From assembly GCF_033708015.1 (NCBI RefSeq), contig NZ_CP137920.1:2542001-2606000 (forward strand): 64,000 bases of DNA, given 5' to 3'. Positions 20,360-28,722 of the stretch are shown piece after piece; within the stretch, counting starts at the first letter, position 1; the number at the start of each line of letters is the position of its first letter. A program made the translations under genes and the position numbers. The notes under the pieces are model-generated. The model saw only the letters and a program-made list of their open reading frames with translations. It was not told the origin of the DNA and did no database searches. This stretch comes from Proteus vulgaris. Its GTDB lineage: Bacteria > Pseudomonadota > Gammaproteobacteria > Enterobacterales > Enterobacteriaceae.

Positions 20360-20435
20360 TCCTCCATAGTTCAGTCGGTAGAACGGCGGACTGTTAATCC
20401 GTATGTCACTGGTTCAAGTCCAGTTGGAGGAGCCA
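20360..20435 (+). tRNA. tRNA-Asn(GUU), copy 3 (T-loop variant)
   Basis: A 76-base gene with anticodon GTT. It differs from the other copies by one base: the T-loop reads TTCAAGT rather than TTCGAGT. Position 57 tolerates either purine, so it should be functional. Confidence 0.98.
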
Positions 20436-20442
20436 AATTTAG

Positions 20443-20477
20443 AAAAGCCCGCACTATTATTGTGCGGGCTTTTTACA
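20443..20477 (+). terminator. Terminator of tRNA-Asn copy 3
   Basis: AAAGCCCGCAC / GTGCGGGCTTT stem with TTTTT, almost identical to that of copy 2. Confidence 0.9.
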
Positions 20478-20754
20478 TTCTGCCCTTTCTATTGCCAATA
20501 CCGTCCTTATTTTCTATCCATTTTCTTTTTCAGATCCTAGTCTTGTCTGAAATACGTTATCGCTTTATTTTTAGTTTTATTTTCTGTATTCAGTATGAAA
20601 AACAACTCGTTAAAAATGCACATTAACTCATTATTAGGTTATCTGTTTTAGAAATGCGCAATATGTTGATTATCTATGCACTTAAACAAATATCGTCGAT
20701 TGCCCTTTGACATATCAAATCCCCCGCTATATGATACGTGCCACTTAATGATGT
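20478..20754. other. Spacer between tRNA-Asn copies 3 and 4
   Basis: No gene seen. Unlike copies 1 to 3, copy 4 has no GTTCTC hairpin upstream, so this spacer carries a different promoter and leader. Confidence 0.5.
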
Positions 20755-20830
20755 TCCTCCATAGTTCAGTCGGTAGAACGGCGGACTGTTAATCCGTATG
20801 TCACTGGTTCGAGTCCAGTTGGAGGAGCCA
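20755..20830 (+). tRNA. tRNA-Asn(GUU), copy 4
   Basis: A 76-base gene identical in sequence to copies 1 and 2. It has neither the conserved leader hairpin nor the matching terminator, so it was probably the ancestral copy or was duplicated differently. It lies about 200 bases before pyrC. Confidence 0.98.
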
Positions 20831-20927
20831 TTTCTTTTGTGTCACCCTCATAACCTTTTGATTTTATTCTCTGTTTTACCTTACACAATTCCAAAAACAT
20901 AATAAAAAAAGTGATTAAAAGGTAGCT

Positions 20928-20943
20928 ATTTAATCGTTTTCGT
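20928..20943 (+). promoter_or_regulatory. Candidate PurR box of pyrC
   Basis: ATTTAATCGTTTTCGT agrees with the PUR box consensus at 12 of 16 positions, with the right half intact. E. coli pyrC is repressed by PurR through a box at the promoter, so the position about 85 bases before the start codon is plausible. Confidence 0.5.
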
Positions 20944-20957
20944 ATTAGCATTCATTT

Positions 20958-21023
20958 CCGGCTTGACTATCCAGTCCAATCCAATCCTTGATCTTTCGAT
21001 TTTCCTAAGACACACGGAGCCGG
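20958..21023 (+). promoter_or_regulatory. pyrC leader pairing at the ribosome site
   Basis: CCGGCT at 20958-20963 is the exact complement of AGCCGG at 21018-21023, which covers the end of the CGGAG ribosome site of pyrC. In E. coli and Salmonella a leader hairpin forms only on transcripts started at particular bases under pyrimidine excess and blocks translation. The same logic may apply here if transcription begins upstream of 20958; the intervening loop is long, which weakens the case. Confidence 0.4.
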
Positions 21024-21026
21024 TAT

Positions 21027-22079
21027 ATGACCACTGCACAACCTATCCCCCTCACTATTCGCCGTCCTGATGATTGGCATGTTCACTTTCGTGATGATGA
21101 CATGCTAAAAACCGTTGTTCCTTATACTAGTCGCTATTTTGGCAGAGCTATTGTCATGCCAAATCTTGTTCCACCCGTTACAACGATTGAAGCGGCTCGT
21201 ACTTACCGTGATCGTATCAAAGCCGCTATTCCTGCTGGAGACAACTTCGAACCCTTAATGACCTGTTATTTAACAGATAGCACACTGCCTTCAGAAGTCG
21301 AACAAGGTTTCTTACAAGGTGTTTTTACTGCTTGTAAACTCTATCCAGCAAATGCAACAACTAACTCAAGTCATGGTGTATCCGATATCACAAAGATTTA
21401 CCCTATCTTAAGTGTGATGGAAAAAATTGGTATGCCATTACTGATCCACGGCGAAGTGACTGCTTCAAGTATTGATATTTTTGATAGAGAAGCACGTTTC
21501 ATTGATAGCGTTATGTCTCCTGTACGCAAGCAATTTCCTGAGCTAAAGATTGTTTTTGAACACATTACAACTAAAGAAGCTGCTCAGTATGTATTAGAAG
21601 GAAATGAATTTCTCGGTGCCACCATTACACCGCAACATTTAATGTTTAACCGTAATCATATGCTGGTGGGTGGTGTTAAACCTCACCTATATTGCTTACC
21701 TATTCTTAAACGTAATGTTCACCAAGAGGCTTTAAGAGACGCGGTTGCATCAGGAAATTCTCGCTTTTTCTTAGGCACTGATTCCGCACCTCACTTACAA
21801 CACCGCAAAGAATCCTCTTGTGGTTGTGCTGGCGTATTTAATGCACCAACTGCACTGGCAGCCTATGCAACCGTCTTTAAAGAACTCAATGCATTACAAC
21901 ACTTTGAAGCCTTCTGTTCTCTAAATGGTCCTCGTTTCTATGGTTTACCTGTTAATGAAGGAACCATCACATTAACTGAAAAAACTATCGAAGCCCCTGC
22001 GCAAATCCTTTGTGGTAATGAAGCACTTATTCCCTTCTTAGCAAACGAAAATATTCATTGGGATATCTCTGTTAATTAA
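21027..22079 (+). CDS. pyrC: Dihydroorotase
   Basis: The 350-residue class II dihydroorotase is colinear with E. coli PyrC (348). The metal ligands are visible: His18 and His20 (DDWHVHF), the carboxylated Lys of [11 protein letters not shown], His in LLIHGEV, His in FEHITT, and Asp in [10 protein letters not shown]. It catalyses ring closure of carbamoyl aspartate to dihydroorotate in pyrimidine synthesis. The start has CGGAG at good spacing. bssS follows, as downstream of pyrC in other enterics. Confidence 0.98.
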   Translation: MTTAQPIPLTIRRPDDWHVHFRDDDMLKTVVPYTSRYFGRAIVMPNLVPPVTTIEAARTYRDRIKAAIPAGDNFEPLMTCYLTDSTLPSEVEQGFLQGVFTACKLYPANATTNSSHGVSDITKIYPILSVMEKIGMPLLIHGEVTASSIDIFDREARFIDSVMSPVRKQFPELKIVFEHITTKEAAQYVLEGNEFLGATITPQHLMFNRNHMLVGGVKPHLYCLPILKRNVHQEALRDAVASGNSRFFLGTDSAPHLQHRKESSCGCAGVFNAPTALAAYATVFKELNALQHFEAFCSLNGPRFYGLPVNEGTITLTEKTIEAPAQILCGNEALIPFLANENIHWDISVN

Positions 22080-22103
22080 TTCTTCCCCTTGATATTTATC
22101 TAA

Positions 22104-22144
22104 AATGCACCATATAACATTTGTTCGACTGTGAATGGTGCATT
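22104..22144 (+). terminator. Stem-loop after pyrC
   Basis: AATGCACCAT / ATGGTGCATT, a 10-base stem with a 21-base loop, 25 bases beyond the pyrC stop and followed by ACTCTTTTAT. Probable weak terminator. Confidence 0.55.
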
Positions 22145-22289
22145 ACTCTTTTATCAGAGTCAGCACACATTTTTTGTTATAATAAAAATTTATCTTTTTT
22201 ATCACGATAAATCTCGTATACTGAAAAGTAACCACTTTATGTGGATGCTTCTCTCTTAGTCAAAACCGGTTGTATGATTAGGAGGTATT

Positions 22290-22544
22290 ATGAGTAGAAA
22301 AAACGAAGTTATTCAGACACATCCTGTTGTAGGCTGGGACATCAGTACCGTTGACATCTACGATGCCATGATGTTACGTTTACATTATCTTCCTGAAAAC
22401 GAACATCATCCAGAAAACGCAGTTGTAGATAAGACACTTTGGCTCACAACAGACATAGCTAAACAGTTGATTCATATTCTTCAAGCAGGTATTGATAAAA
22501 TTGAATCATCTGAAGATTCTGTTTCAGACAACACCAAGCATTGA
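22290..22544 (+). CDS. bssS: BssS biofilm regulator
   Basis: The protein has 84 residues, the same length as E. coli BssS (YceP), with the shared blocks NEVIQTHPVVGWDISTVD, MLRLHYLPE and LWLTTDIAKQLI. The ATG follows TAGGAGG. BssS affects biofilm formation through indole and catabolite signalling in E. coli, by an unknown mechanism. Placement next to pyrC is conserved. Confidence 0.92.
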   Translation: MSRKNEVIQTHPVVGWDISTVDIYDAMMLRLHYLPENEHHPENAVVDKTLWLTTDIAKQLIHILQAGIDKIESSEDSVSDNTKH

Positions 22545-22577
22545 TACAAAGATTTAGAAAAGATAGAGAACGCAAAG

Positions 22578-22612
22578 CAGGAGTACTTGGTACTCCTGTT
22601 CTCATTTTATTT
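22578..22612 (+). terminator. Terminator after bssS
   Basis: CAGGAGTAC-TTG-GTACTCCTG, a perfect 9-base stem followed by a T-rich tail. Confidence 0.75.
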
Positions 22613-22836
22613 TTCTATGATCCACCATCACATATTAATTATATCCATATAAACCCACGATTACTGCATAAAAATAATTAGTCATACTAATAAATGAACG
22701 CCTATTTAATGGAAAAATAATCATAATTATTTTATTCGATATATCTTCAAAAAAAAAACATATAAGCCGAATTGACATAAAATAAGGTTATCTTTATTTT
22801 AATAAATTAAAACGGCTACAAACAAGGAAGTTATTT

Positions 22837-23439
22837 GTGAAAGTATTAATTATTGACGAATGTTTTTTTACTCGTAATGGTATAAAACATTATTTTTCGA
22901 AGAAAAATGTAAGACATGAAATAATTGACATATCATCTATACAAGAAGCCAATAATTATATTAATTATTCAATGCCAGATATTATATTTATTGATCTCAC
23001 AAAATATTGTCGCGAAATAGCGCATTGTCCACATTTACAACTTTTCTTTATTTCAACAAAAAGCTGTCGCCTTTATCTTTACATCGATGCTAACTACCCT
23101 GACAAAGAAAGACCTATCGCATTGACAAATAACTGTTTTATCCTTCCCAAAAAGATACTTCCTTGGGTGCTTGAAAAAACATCTTTGTTCACTTCTCGGT
23201 GCCAAGTTTTCTTTCCTACCTATAAGCATTCATTATGTTCTATTTTTAGTTCACAAGAACAAAAAATCATTAATTATTGGATGGATGAAATCCCTAATCA
23301 TCAAATTGCTAAAAAATTGTCTATTAGCAATAGTACAGTATATTCACACAAAAGACATATTACCGAAAAGATTAATGTAAAAAATCGAATTGAATTATTT
23401 TTCATATATAATATTTTAAAATACATATATGAGAAATAA
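22837..23439 (+). CDS. LuxR-type regulator resembling RcsA
   Basis: The protein has 200 residues and starts with GTG at 22837 after AAGGAAG. The N-terminal half is receiver-like: acidic residues 7-8 and an Asp at residue 53 (IIFIDLTKY) are present, but the rest of the receiver is divergent. The C-terminal helix-turn-helix (about residues 133-190) reads QKIINYWMDEIPNHQIAKKL and then SNSTVYSHKRHI. Size, layout and the WM..IPNHQIAKKL helix recall RcsA and other auxiliary Rcs partners. It stands alone, with no kinase nearby. Base composition is lower in G+C than its neighbours, which suggests lineage-specific acquisition. Target genes are unknown. Confidence 0.75.
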   Translation: MKVLIIDECFFTRNGIKHYFSKKNVRHEIIDISSIQEANNYINYSMPDIIFIDLTKYCREIAHCPHLQLFFISTKSCRLYLYIDANYPDKERPIALTNNCFILPKKILPWVLEKTSLFTSRCQVFFPTYKHSLCSIFSSQEQKIINYWMDEIPNHQIAKKLSISNSTVYSHKRHITEKINVKNRIELFFIYNILKYIYEK

Positions 23440-23643
23440 CCCTATAACATTCCGATTATAAATAAAAAAGAAAAAAGGAGTCCAATTCCCATTATTACTC
23501 ACTGTAATTTAGGTAGCTAATAAGCGTGTTAACCACCTTAAACTTATAATAATATTATGTATGTAGGATACATGTGATATTAAAATAATTAAACTGATAT
23601 AGCTCTATCTTATAAAAGAGAAAATAAAACTTACTTGTTGTGC

Positions 23644-23682
23644 AATCACTTCACTCTTTTTTTAATAAAGAGTGAAGTGATT
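23644..23682. terminator. Convergent terminator before ttrA
   Basis: A 16-base stem AATCACTTCACTCTTT / AAAGAGTGAAGTGATT with a 7-base loop, placed between the convergent RcsA-like gene and ttrA. It can work in either direction; the upstream 200 bases (23440-23643) hold no visible gene. Confidence 0.7.
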
Positions 23683-23703
23683 ATTAAAATATAAAATTGA
23701 TAA

Positions 23704-26700
23704 TTAAGCTATACGCTCAATTTTAGCAGGTAAACCTTGACGAACAGATGCACCTGATACCCAATCTAACCATGTATTAGTGATTTGACGTGTTGGATCA
23801 GCAAACCCTAAATCATTAAGGTTGATACCACTGCCAATACCTTTATCCATCGGTAATGGTTGTTCATCTAAGTAATGCTGACGAGAGCCTAACTCTTTAT
23901 GCCCATAACCATGTTCAATCGCTAAAACGCCCGGCATGACGCCATCGAGTAAACTAATCTCTGCTTCAACTTGTCCACCTGGTGTAACAATGCGAACTTT
24001 ATCACCATGATTAACACCCCATTTTTTACCATCCTGGGGATTAATTGCGACTAAATTACTCGGTTTGACCATTCTTAAACGCTGGATCATACCTGTTGAA
24101 CTACTCACCACATGAGACTTAAAGGACATTAATTTTAGTGGCCACTGCTCTTCAGGATAGTGCTGATGAATATCACTGCCATCTGATAAACGTGGTGGAT
24201 AATAAGTCGGGCAACCACTATAACGTTCACCCGTTATTGCATGATGATTCTTCGCGACTTGTTCATTCCAAATCTGTAATGGTTTTTTCCACTGTGGACC
24301 CGTTTCATCACCATTCCATGCTTTGTCATAAGGAGCAAAACGACCGCCTCGTGTATAGATATATGCAACCTGAAGAACTTCGTCATTTTTTAACGTTGAC
24401 GTTATCGTTGGTAAAATACGATCTACACCACTCAATAAAATATCTTCATGAGTTGCGGGGGCAACCGGTTTCTCACCCATAAATGCCATATTGGCGGCAA
24501 CTCGTAAATAATAGTCTTCTGCACTATTGATGGGATAGAAATTACCTTCCATGTCTTCAATTGCTTTCTCACCAAAACCAGGTAAATCTAAAGCTTTGGC
24601 AACAGCGATACAGAATGTTTCCATTGAAATGGGCTGCCCCTCTGCTGTTTTTGCAACACGAGGTTCAATAATCGGCCAACGCGCTGTGCTCGCTTTAGTT
24701 TGAACGCCAGACCAAGGCGCACTAAATCCCCAGCTTTCAAAGTTATGCGTATCTGGAACAATATAATCTGCCAGCGCTGTTGTCTCATTCATAAAAGCAT
24801 CAATACCAATAATCAAGGGGAGATGCTTCGGATCTTTCAAGCGTTCTTCCATCACTTGACGAATACCCGCAATCCCATACACAGGATTGGTCATATTCGT
24901 TATCCATGCTTTTAATGAATAAGGATAACCTGCTAATGCAGAGCCTAGCTGTTCGGTTAATTGTCCCGCAGCAAATGGATACCAAGGTGCTTTTGCTGGG
25001 TATGGAGATCCCCCTTTCTCTACACGCTCACGGTACTCATCAGATTTTTCATAGGCGACTTTACTGCGTGATAACACCATACCTTTTGGTTTAACTTTAC
25101 CTTTAAAGCTATCCATTTTGTAACATGGACCATCAGTTGCACCATTAAACTTACCGCCGCCAACAGAAACGCCACCTTTAAGGTTTAAGTTACCAATGAG
25201 CGCATTAAGCATAATGACGCTCCACGCTGTATAAAAACCATTACCACTCATCATCCCGCCATGAGAGATCACCGCGGCTTTTCGACCATAAGCAGTAAAT
25301 TCACGACCTAATGCAACAATTGTTGTTTCGGGTACTTTACAGCGCTCACTATATTCTGCCAGTGTCATACGTTTAGCGGCTTCATCGAGTAATTGGAAGC
25401 TCGATTTTACGGTAACTTCAACACCTGTTTTTAATGTAATTTTATGTGTTGCAAACAATTCAGCACGATCAACTTTTGTTGCTGGTGTTAATTCACCATC
25501 AAGTGAGAGAACCAAGTTGACTTCTTCCCCCTCAGCAACATCATTCAAATGTGCAGTAGTCAGCATTTGTCCTGACAGTGGATGTTTTTCATCACAGATC
25601 ACAAGGTGAGTTGCATTCGTCCAGCTCTTCTCACCCACATTTTTCATTGAAACTTCGCTCGGTACTGACAAATATTCTGCATTGTAGCGATTGTTTTCAA
25701 TGATCCAGCGGATCATTCCCATCACTAAAGCAGCATCCGTTCCTGGTTGAACCGGAACCCAATGCCCATGATCGTTAGCTAATGTCGTTGTTAAAGGCAA
25801 AGCAGGAGCAACAACCACATAATTAAACGAGTCACGAATTCGTGCATTAGCTAACTGACGACCTTGACGCTTAAATGGGTTACCTGATTGTGCTGGCGAG
25901 GTTCCTAAGAACAGAGCAAATTCAACATGATCCCAGTCTGGCTTAACGTGAGCATTTTTATCTAAATCATTCATTAACGCACCCGAGCCAGCACGGTACG
26001 CCAATCCACAATAAGAACCATGAGCACCAAAGTTTTTACTACCAAATGCGTTTTGAGCAAAGCGACGAATAAACGTATCACGACCATCATCACCGGCATT
26101 TGTCACCAGTAATTGATTCGCTTTAGGGCCTAAAGATGGCTGCTTTGGATCGATTAACGTGTCTAAATCGCGAATGGCTCGCAAACCATCAACATGACCT
26201 TCACCAAAAAGATCACCACCTTCAACAACTTCTTGGATCAACTGCTCAAAACTAATGCGTTTCCATTTCCCTTCACCGCGTTTACCCACACGTTTCATTG
26301 GTTCAAGAATACGAGTTGGACTATCAAGGCTTTCCATCATGGTTGCACCACGAGCACAAGCCGTAGAGCGGTTTTCTAAACCACTCTCTCCTCCCATTTT
26401 TCCAAATGCCTCTTTAATTGGCATGTTATAGCTAAAATGATGATCATGAGAAAGTGGGTGATAAGGATTACCAGCAATACGTAATACTTTATTATTTGCT
26501 CTATCAACACGGGCACGAACACCGCATTGTGTCCAGCACCCAAAACATTGCGTCATACAAACAGCTTGATCAGTATTCGGTTGCCATTTTGCGTCTTTTA
26601 CAACTTTGCCTTCAGGTAATAAAGAATTTCCGTTGATCCGATCCAGTGTGACTTTGCCTGATGTGCCATCAACTAAACCATCTATGGCACGTTTAGCAAC

Positions 26701-26784
26701 ATCACGGTAACTGGCAGCAAATGCGGCAATACCACCGATAACTAATCCACCTTTAAGCCATTGACGTCTTGTAAACTTAGCCAT
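23704..26784 (-). CDS. ttrA: Tetrathionate reductase molybdenum subunit
   Basis: The protein is about 1026 residues. It starts at the ATG at 26784, 6 bases after CAGGAGAG; the open frame runs six codons further. The Tat signal is RRQWLKGG. The Fe-S motif MTQCFGCWTQCG follows, with a large molybdopterin body and a Cys likely to bind Mo in AHGSYCGLAYRAG. TtrA reduces tetrathionate to thiosulfate in the periplasm. It is the last gene of ttrB-ttrC-ttrA; its start overlaps the ttrC stop by 8 bp. Confidence 0.96.
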   Translation of the reverse strand: MAKFTRRQWLKGGLVIGGIAAFAASYRDVAKRAIDGLVDGTSGKVTLDRINGNSLLPEGKVVKDAKWQPNTDQAVCMTQCFGCWTQCGVRARVDRANNKVLRIAGNPYHPLSHDHHFSYNMPIKEAFGKMGGESGLENRSTACARGATMMESLDSPTRILEPMKRVGKRGEGKWKRISFEQLIQEVVEGGDLFGEGHVDGLRAIRDLDTLIDPKQPSLGPKANQLLVTNAGDDGRDTFIRRFAQNAFGSKNFGAHGSYCGLAYRAGSGALMNDLDKNAHVKPDWDHVEFALFLGTSPAQSGNPFKRQGRQLANARIRDSFNYVVVAPALPLTTTLANDHGHWVPVQPGTDAALVMGMIRWIIENNRYNAEYLSVPSEVSMKNVGEKSWTNATHLVICDEKHPLSGQMLTTAHLNDVAEGEEVNLVLSLDGELTPATKVDRAELFATHKITLKTGVEVTVKSSFQLLDEAAKRMTLAEYSERCKVPETTIVALGREFTAYGRKAAVISHGGMMSGNGFYTAWSVIMLNALIGNLNLKGGVSVGGGKFNGATDGPCYKMDSFKGKVKPKGMVLSRSKVAYEKSDEYRERVEKGGSPYPAKAPWYPFAAGQLTEQLGSALAGYPYSLKAWITNMTNPVYGIAGIRQVMEERLKDPKHLPLIIGIDAFMNETTALADYIVPDTHNFESWGFSAPWSGVQTKASTARWPIIEPRVAKTAEGQPISMETFCIAVAKALDLPGFGEKAIEDMEGNFYPINSAEDYYLRVAANMAFMGEKPVAPATHEDILLSGVDRILPTITSTLKNDEVLQVAYIYTRGGRFAPYDKAWNGDETGPQWKKPLQIWNEQVAKNHHAITGERYSGCPTYYPPRLSDGSDIHQHYPEEQWPLKLMSFKSHVVSSSTGMIQRLRMVKPSNLVAINPQDGKKWGVNHGDKVRIVTPGGQVEAEISLLDGVMPGVLAIEHGYGHKELGSRQHYLDEQPLPMDKGIGSGINLNDLGFADPTRQITNTWLDWVSGASVRQGLPAKIERIA

Positions 26785-27805
26785 GCTGTACTCTCCTGAC
26801 AACCCAACGAATACTTTCTCTAAATAAAATGATTAACGCTATCCACAATCCAAATGTACCGATAATTCCCATCAATCCATCATTACCTAGCGGAAATTCA
26901 TAAGGGTTTGTAATTATGTTATATTTAGGAATATATTGAGCACCTATCAACATCAACCAGCGTAATACCCACGCAAGTCCCATTGATACAAATGCCATGA
27001 TGGTAATAAACGCAACCGAGCGTGCTTGTTTTGCCATCAAAAGTCCCATCGCGACAGAGATACCCCATAGTGCGATAACACCAATGGCACTCCACCAGCC
27101 AAGACTTCCCATTGCTAATTGTTCTCTAATTGCCTGGCCTGAAATTGTATCGCCAGCAACCCAAAAGCCCGTACAGACTGCTAATAACATGAGTGAACTC
27201 ACAAACCACATAGCTAATTCACGCTGATGTACAGGCTCACGACGTGTTCCTAATGCAAGTAATGTTGGGAGTACTTGCATTGCACTAAAGAACAGTAGTA
27301 TTGGTAACCAGTAGGTATACAACACAGGTCTTGCTTTTAAGATAGAGGCTTCGCGACCTGTATATAACAGCAAACCAATCGCCGTTAATGAACATGCTAA
27401 TGCTACCCAACGCGTTAATTTATATTCACGCTTCCATACTAAGCGAACGACCATCGCTGCAAAGTAAAGTAGACTAAATGCTGAGAATAACGGCAATAAC
27501 AGTGAGCCCCATGCCATCCATGACCACGGTGTTGGATAAGCATAAAAATGCCACACGCGTGCTGTTTGGTGTAAATCAGCGGTTAAAGCTAGAGGGGCTG
27601 TAATACCGGCTGTTACTGCAATAAATACAGCAACCGCTTCTAAACGTTGATTACCTGCACTGCCTTTCCAGCATTGCCAACACGCATAAAGTGTTGCGCA
27701 ACAAGCAATACCGATGAAGAAGAAATATTGTACAGCCCAAGGTAACCAAAAATATTCTTGAGGGATCGCGATCACTTCTTGAATTTGAGAAACTTGCGGG
27801 ATCAT
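26777..27805 (-). CDS. ttrC: Tetrathionate reductase membrane anchor
   Basis: The protein is about 342 residues, an NrfD-family protein with around nine transmembrane helices. It starts at the ATG at 27805 after GGAGG; the earlier in-frame start lies inside ttrB. It oxidises menaquinol and passes electrons to TtrB. The start forms an ATGA overlap with the ttrB stop and the end overlaps ttrA, so the three genes are translationally coupled. Confidence 0.94.
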   Translation of the reverse strand: MIPQVSQIQEVIAIPQEYFWLPWAVQYFFFIGIACCATLYACWQCWKGSAGNQRLEAVAVFIAVTAGITAPLALTADLHQTARVWHFYAYPTPWSWMAWGSLLLPLFSAFSLLYFAAMVVRLVWKREYKLTRWVALACSLTAIGLLLYTGREASILKARPVLYTYWLPILLFFSAMQVLPTLLALGTRREPVHQRELAMWFVSSLMLLAVCTGFWVAGDTISGQAIREQLAMGSLGWWSAIGVIALWGISVAMGLLMAKQARSVAFITIMAFVSMGLAWVLRWLMLIGAQYIPKYNIITNPYEFPLGNDGLMGIIGTFGLWIALIILFRESIRWVVRRVQHG

Positions 27806-28545
27806 GAGTGAACCTCCTGCTGCCATAATGCGGGTTGTCCTTGACCAGCTAACGGTTGTACAAATGCATCATCGAGACCAAGATAGAAAACTTGTGGCAA
27901 CGTGCCGCTTTCTGGTTTTAATACTTTCAGCTCTTTTTCATGTGTATGCAGCATTTTGCTGATCGTACTATTAGGATCTTTCATATCGCCGATAATACGC
28001 GCACCACCGACACAAGATTCAACACACGCAGGCAGTAATCCAACTTCGAGGCGATGAGCACAGAAAGTGCATTTATCTGCGGTTTGTGTTGAGTGATTAA
28101 TAAAACGTGCATCATAAGGACATGCTTGAACACAATAAGCACAGCCAACACAACGTTCATTATCAACAACGACAATACCGTCTTTACGCTGGAAAGTTGC
28201 TTGAACAGGGCAAACAGGTACACAAGGAGGTTCATCACAGTGGTTACACAATCTAGGTAGTAAGACGTTGGTTATCCCTTCTTGCCCCTTGATAGCAACC
28301 TGATATTGGTTTACTGTCGTCCTAAATTGTCCTTGAGGTGTCTGATTTTCAATATTACAGCTTACTGTGCAGGACTGGCATCCTACACAACGGCGTAAAT
28401 CAATCAGCATTCCGTAGCGTTTATCTTCTGAGCCCTCACGACGCTCAGGTGATAATTTAATGCCGGCTTCAGCTAAAGGAACCAGTGAAGCACCCGCAGT
28501 AAGGACCCCTAATTGTTGTAAAAATTTTCGTTTTCCAAGATCCAT
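27802..28545 (-). CDS. ttrB: Tetrathionate reductase iron-sulfur subunit
   Basis: The protein is about 247 residues, starting at the ATG at 28545 preceded by GGAGAC. It has a Tat-like N-terminus (KRKFLQQLGVLTAG) and four cysteine clusters for [4Fe-4S] centres (RRCVGCQSCTVSC, CNHCDEPPCVPVCP, ERCVGCAYCVQACPY, DKCTFCAHR...CVESC). It is colinear with Salmonella TtrB. It transfers electrons from TtrC to TtrA. First gene of the ttrBCA operon and divergent from ttrSR. Confidence 0.96.
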   Translation of the reverse strand: MDLGKRKFLQQLGVLTAGASLVPLAEAGIKLSPERREGSEDKRYGMLIDLRRCVGCQSCTVSCNIENQTPQGQFRTTVNQYQVAIKGQEGITNVLLPRLCNHCDEPPCVPVCPVQATFQRKDGIVVVDNERCVGCAYCVQACPYDARFINHSTQTADKCTFCAHRLEVGLLPACVESCVGGARIIGDMKDPNSTISKMLHTHEKELKVLKPESGTLPQVFYLGLDDAFVQPLAGQGQPALWQQEVHS

Positions 28546-28661
28546 ATTTGTCTCCAGCATCACTCAATAACACAATCTCACTATGAGTGAAGGAAATAGA
28601 AATTAAAAAGTATGTGTTTTGTTATAAGTGCATTGTAAAAATTACTGGAGACGGCACCTAT

Positions 28662-28675
28662 TGTGGTTTACCACA
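28662..28675. promoter_or_regulatory. Palindrome between ttrB and ttrS
   Basis: TGTGGT-TT-ACCACA, a perfect 14-base inverted repeat in the 177-base divergent promoter region. It could bind TtrR or another regulator. No convincing FNR box was found in the gap, although ttr operons in other enterics are FNR-dependent. Confidence 0.4.
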
Positions 28676-28722
28676 TACCCAGTACGAACTTGATCCAAGA
28701 CAATATTTAACATTAGATATTT

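Noticed and set aside
20766..20951. 61-codon minus-strand frame
   Set aside because: Runs through tRNA-Asn copy 4 and the pyrC promoter; the MAPPTGLEPVTYGL-like tail is the tRNA read backwards.
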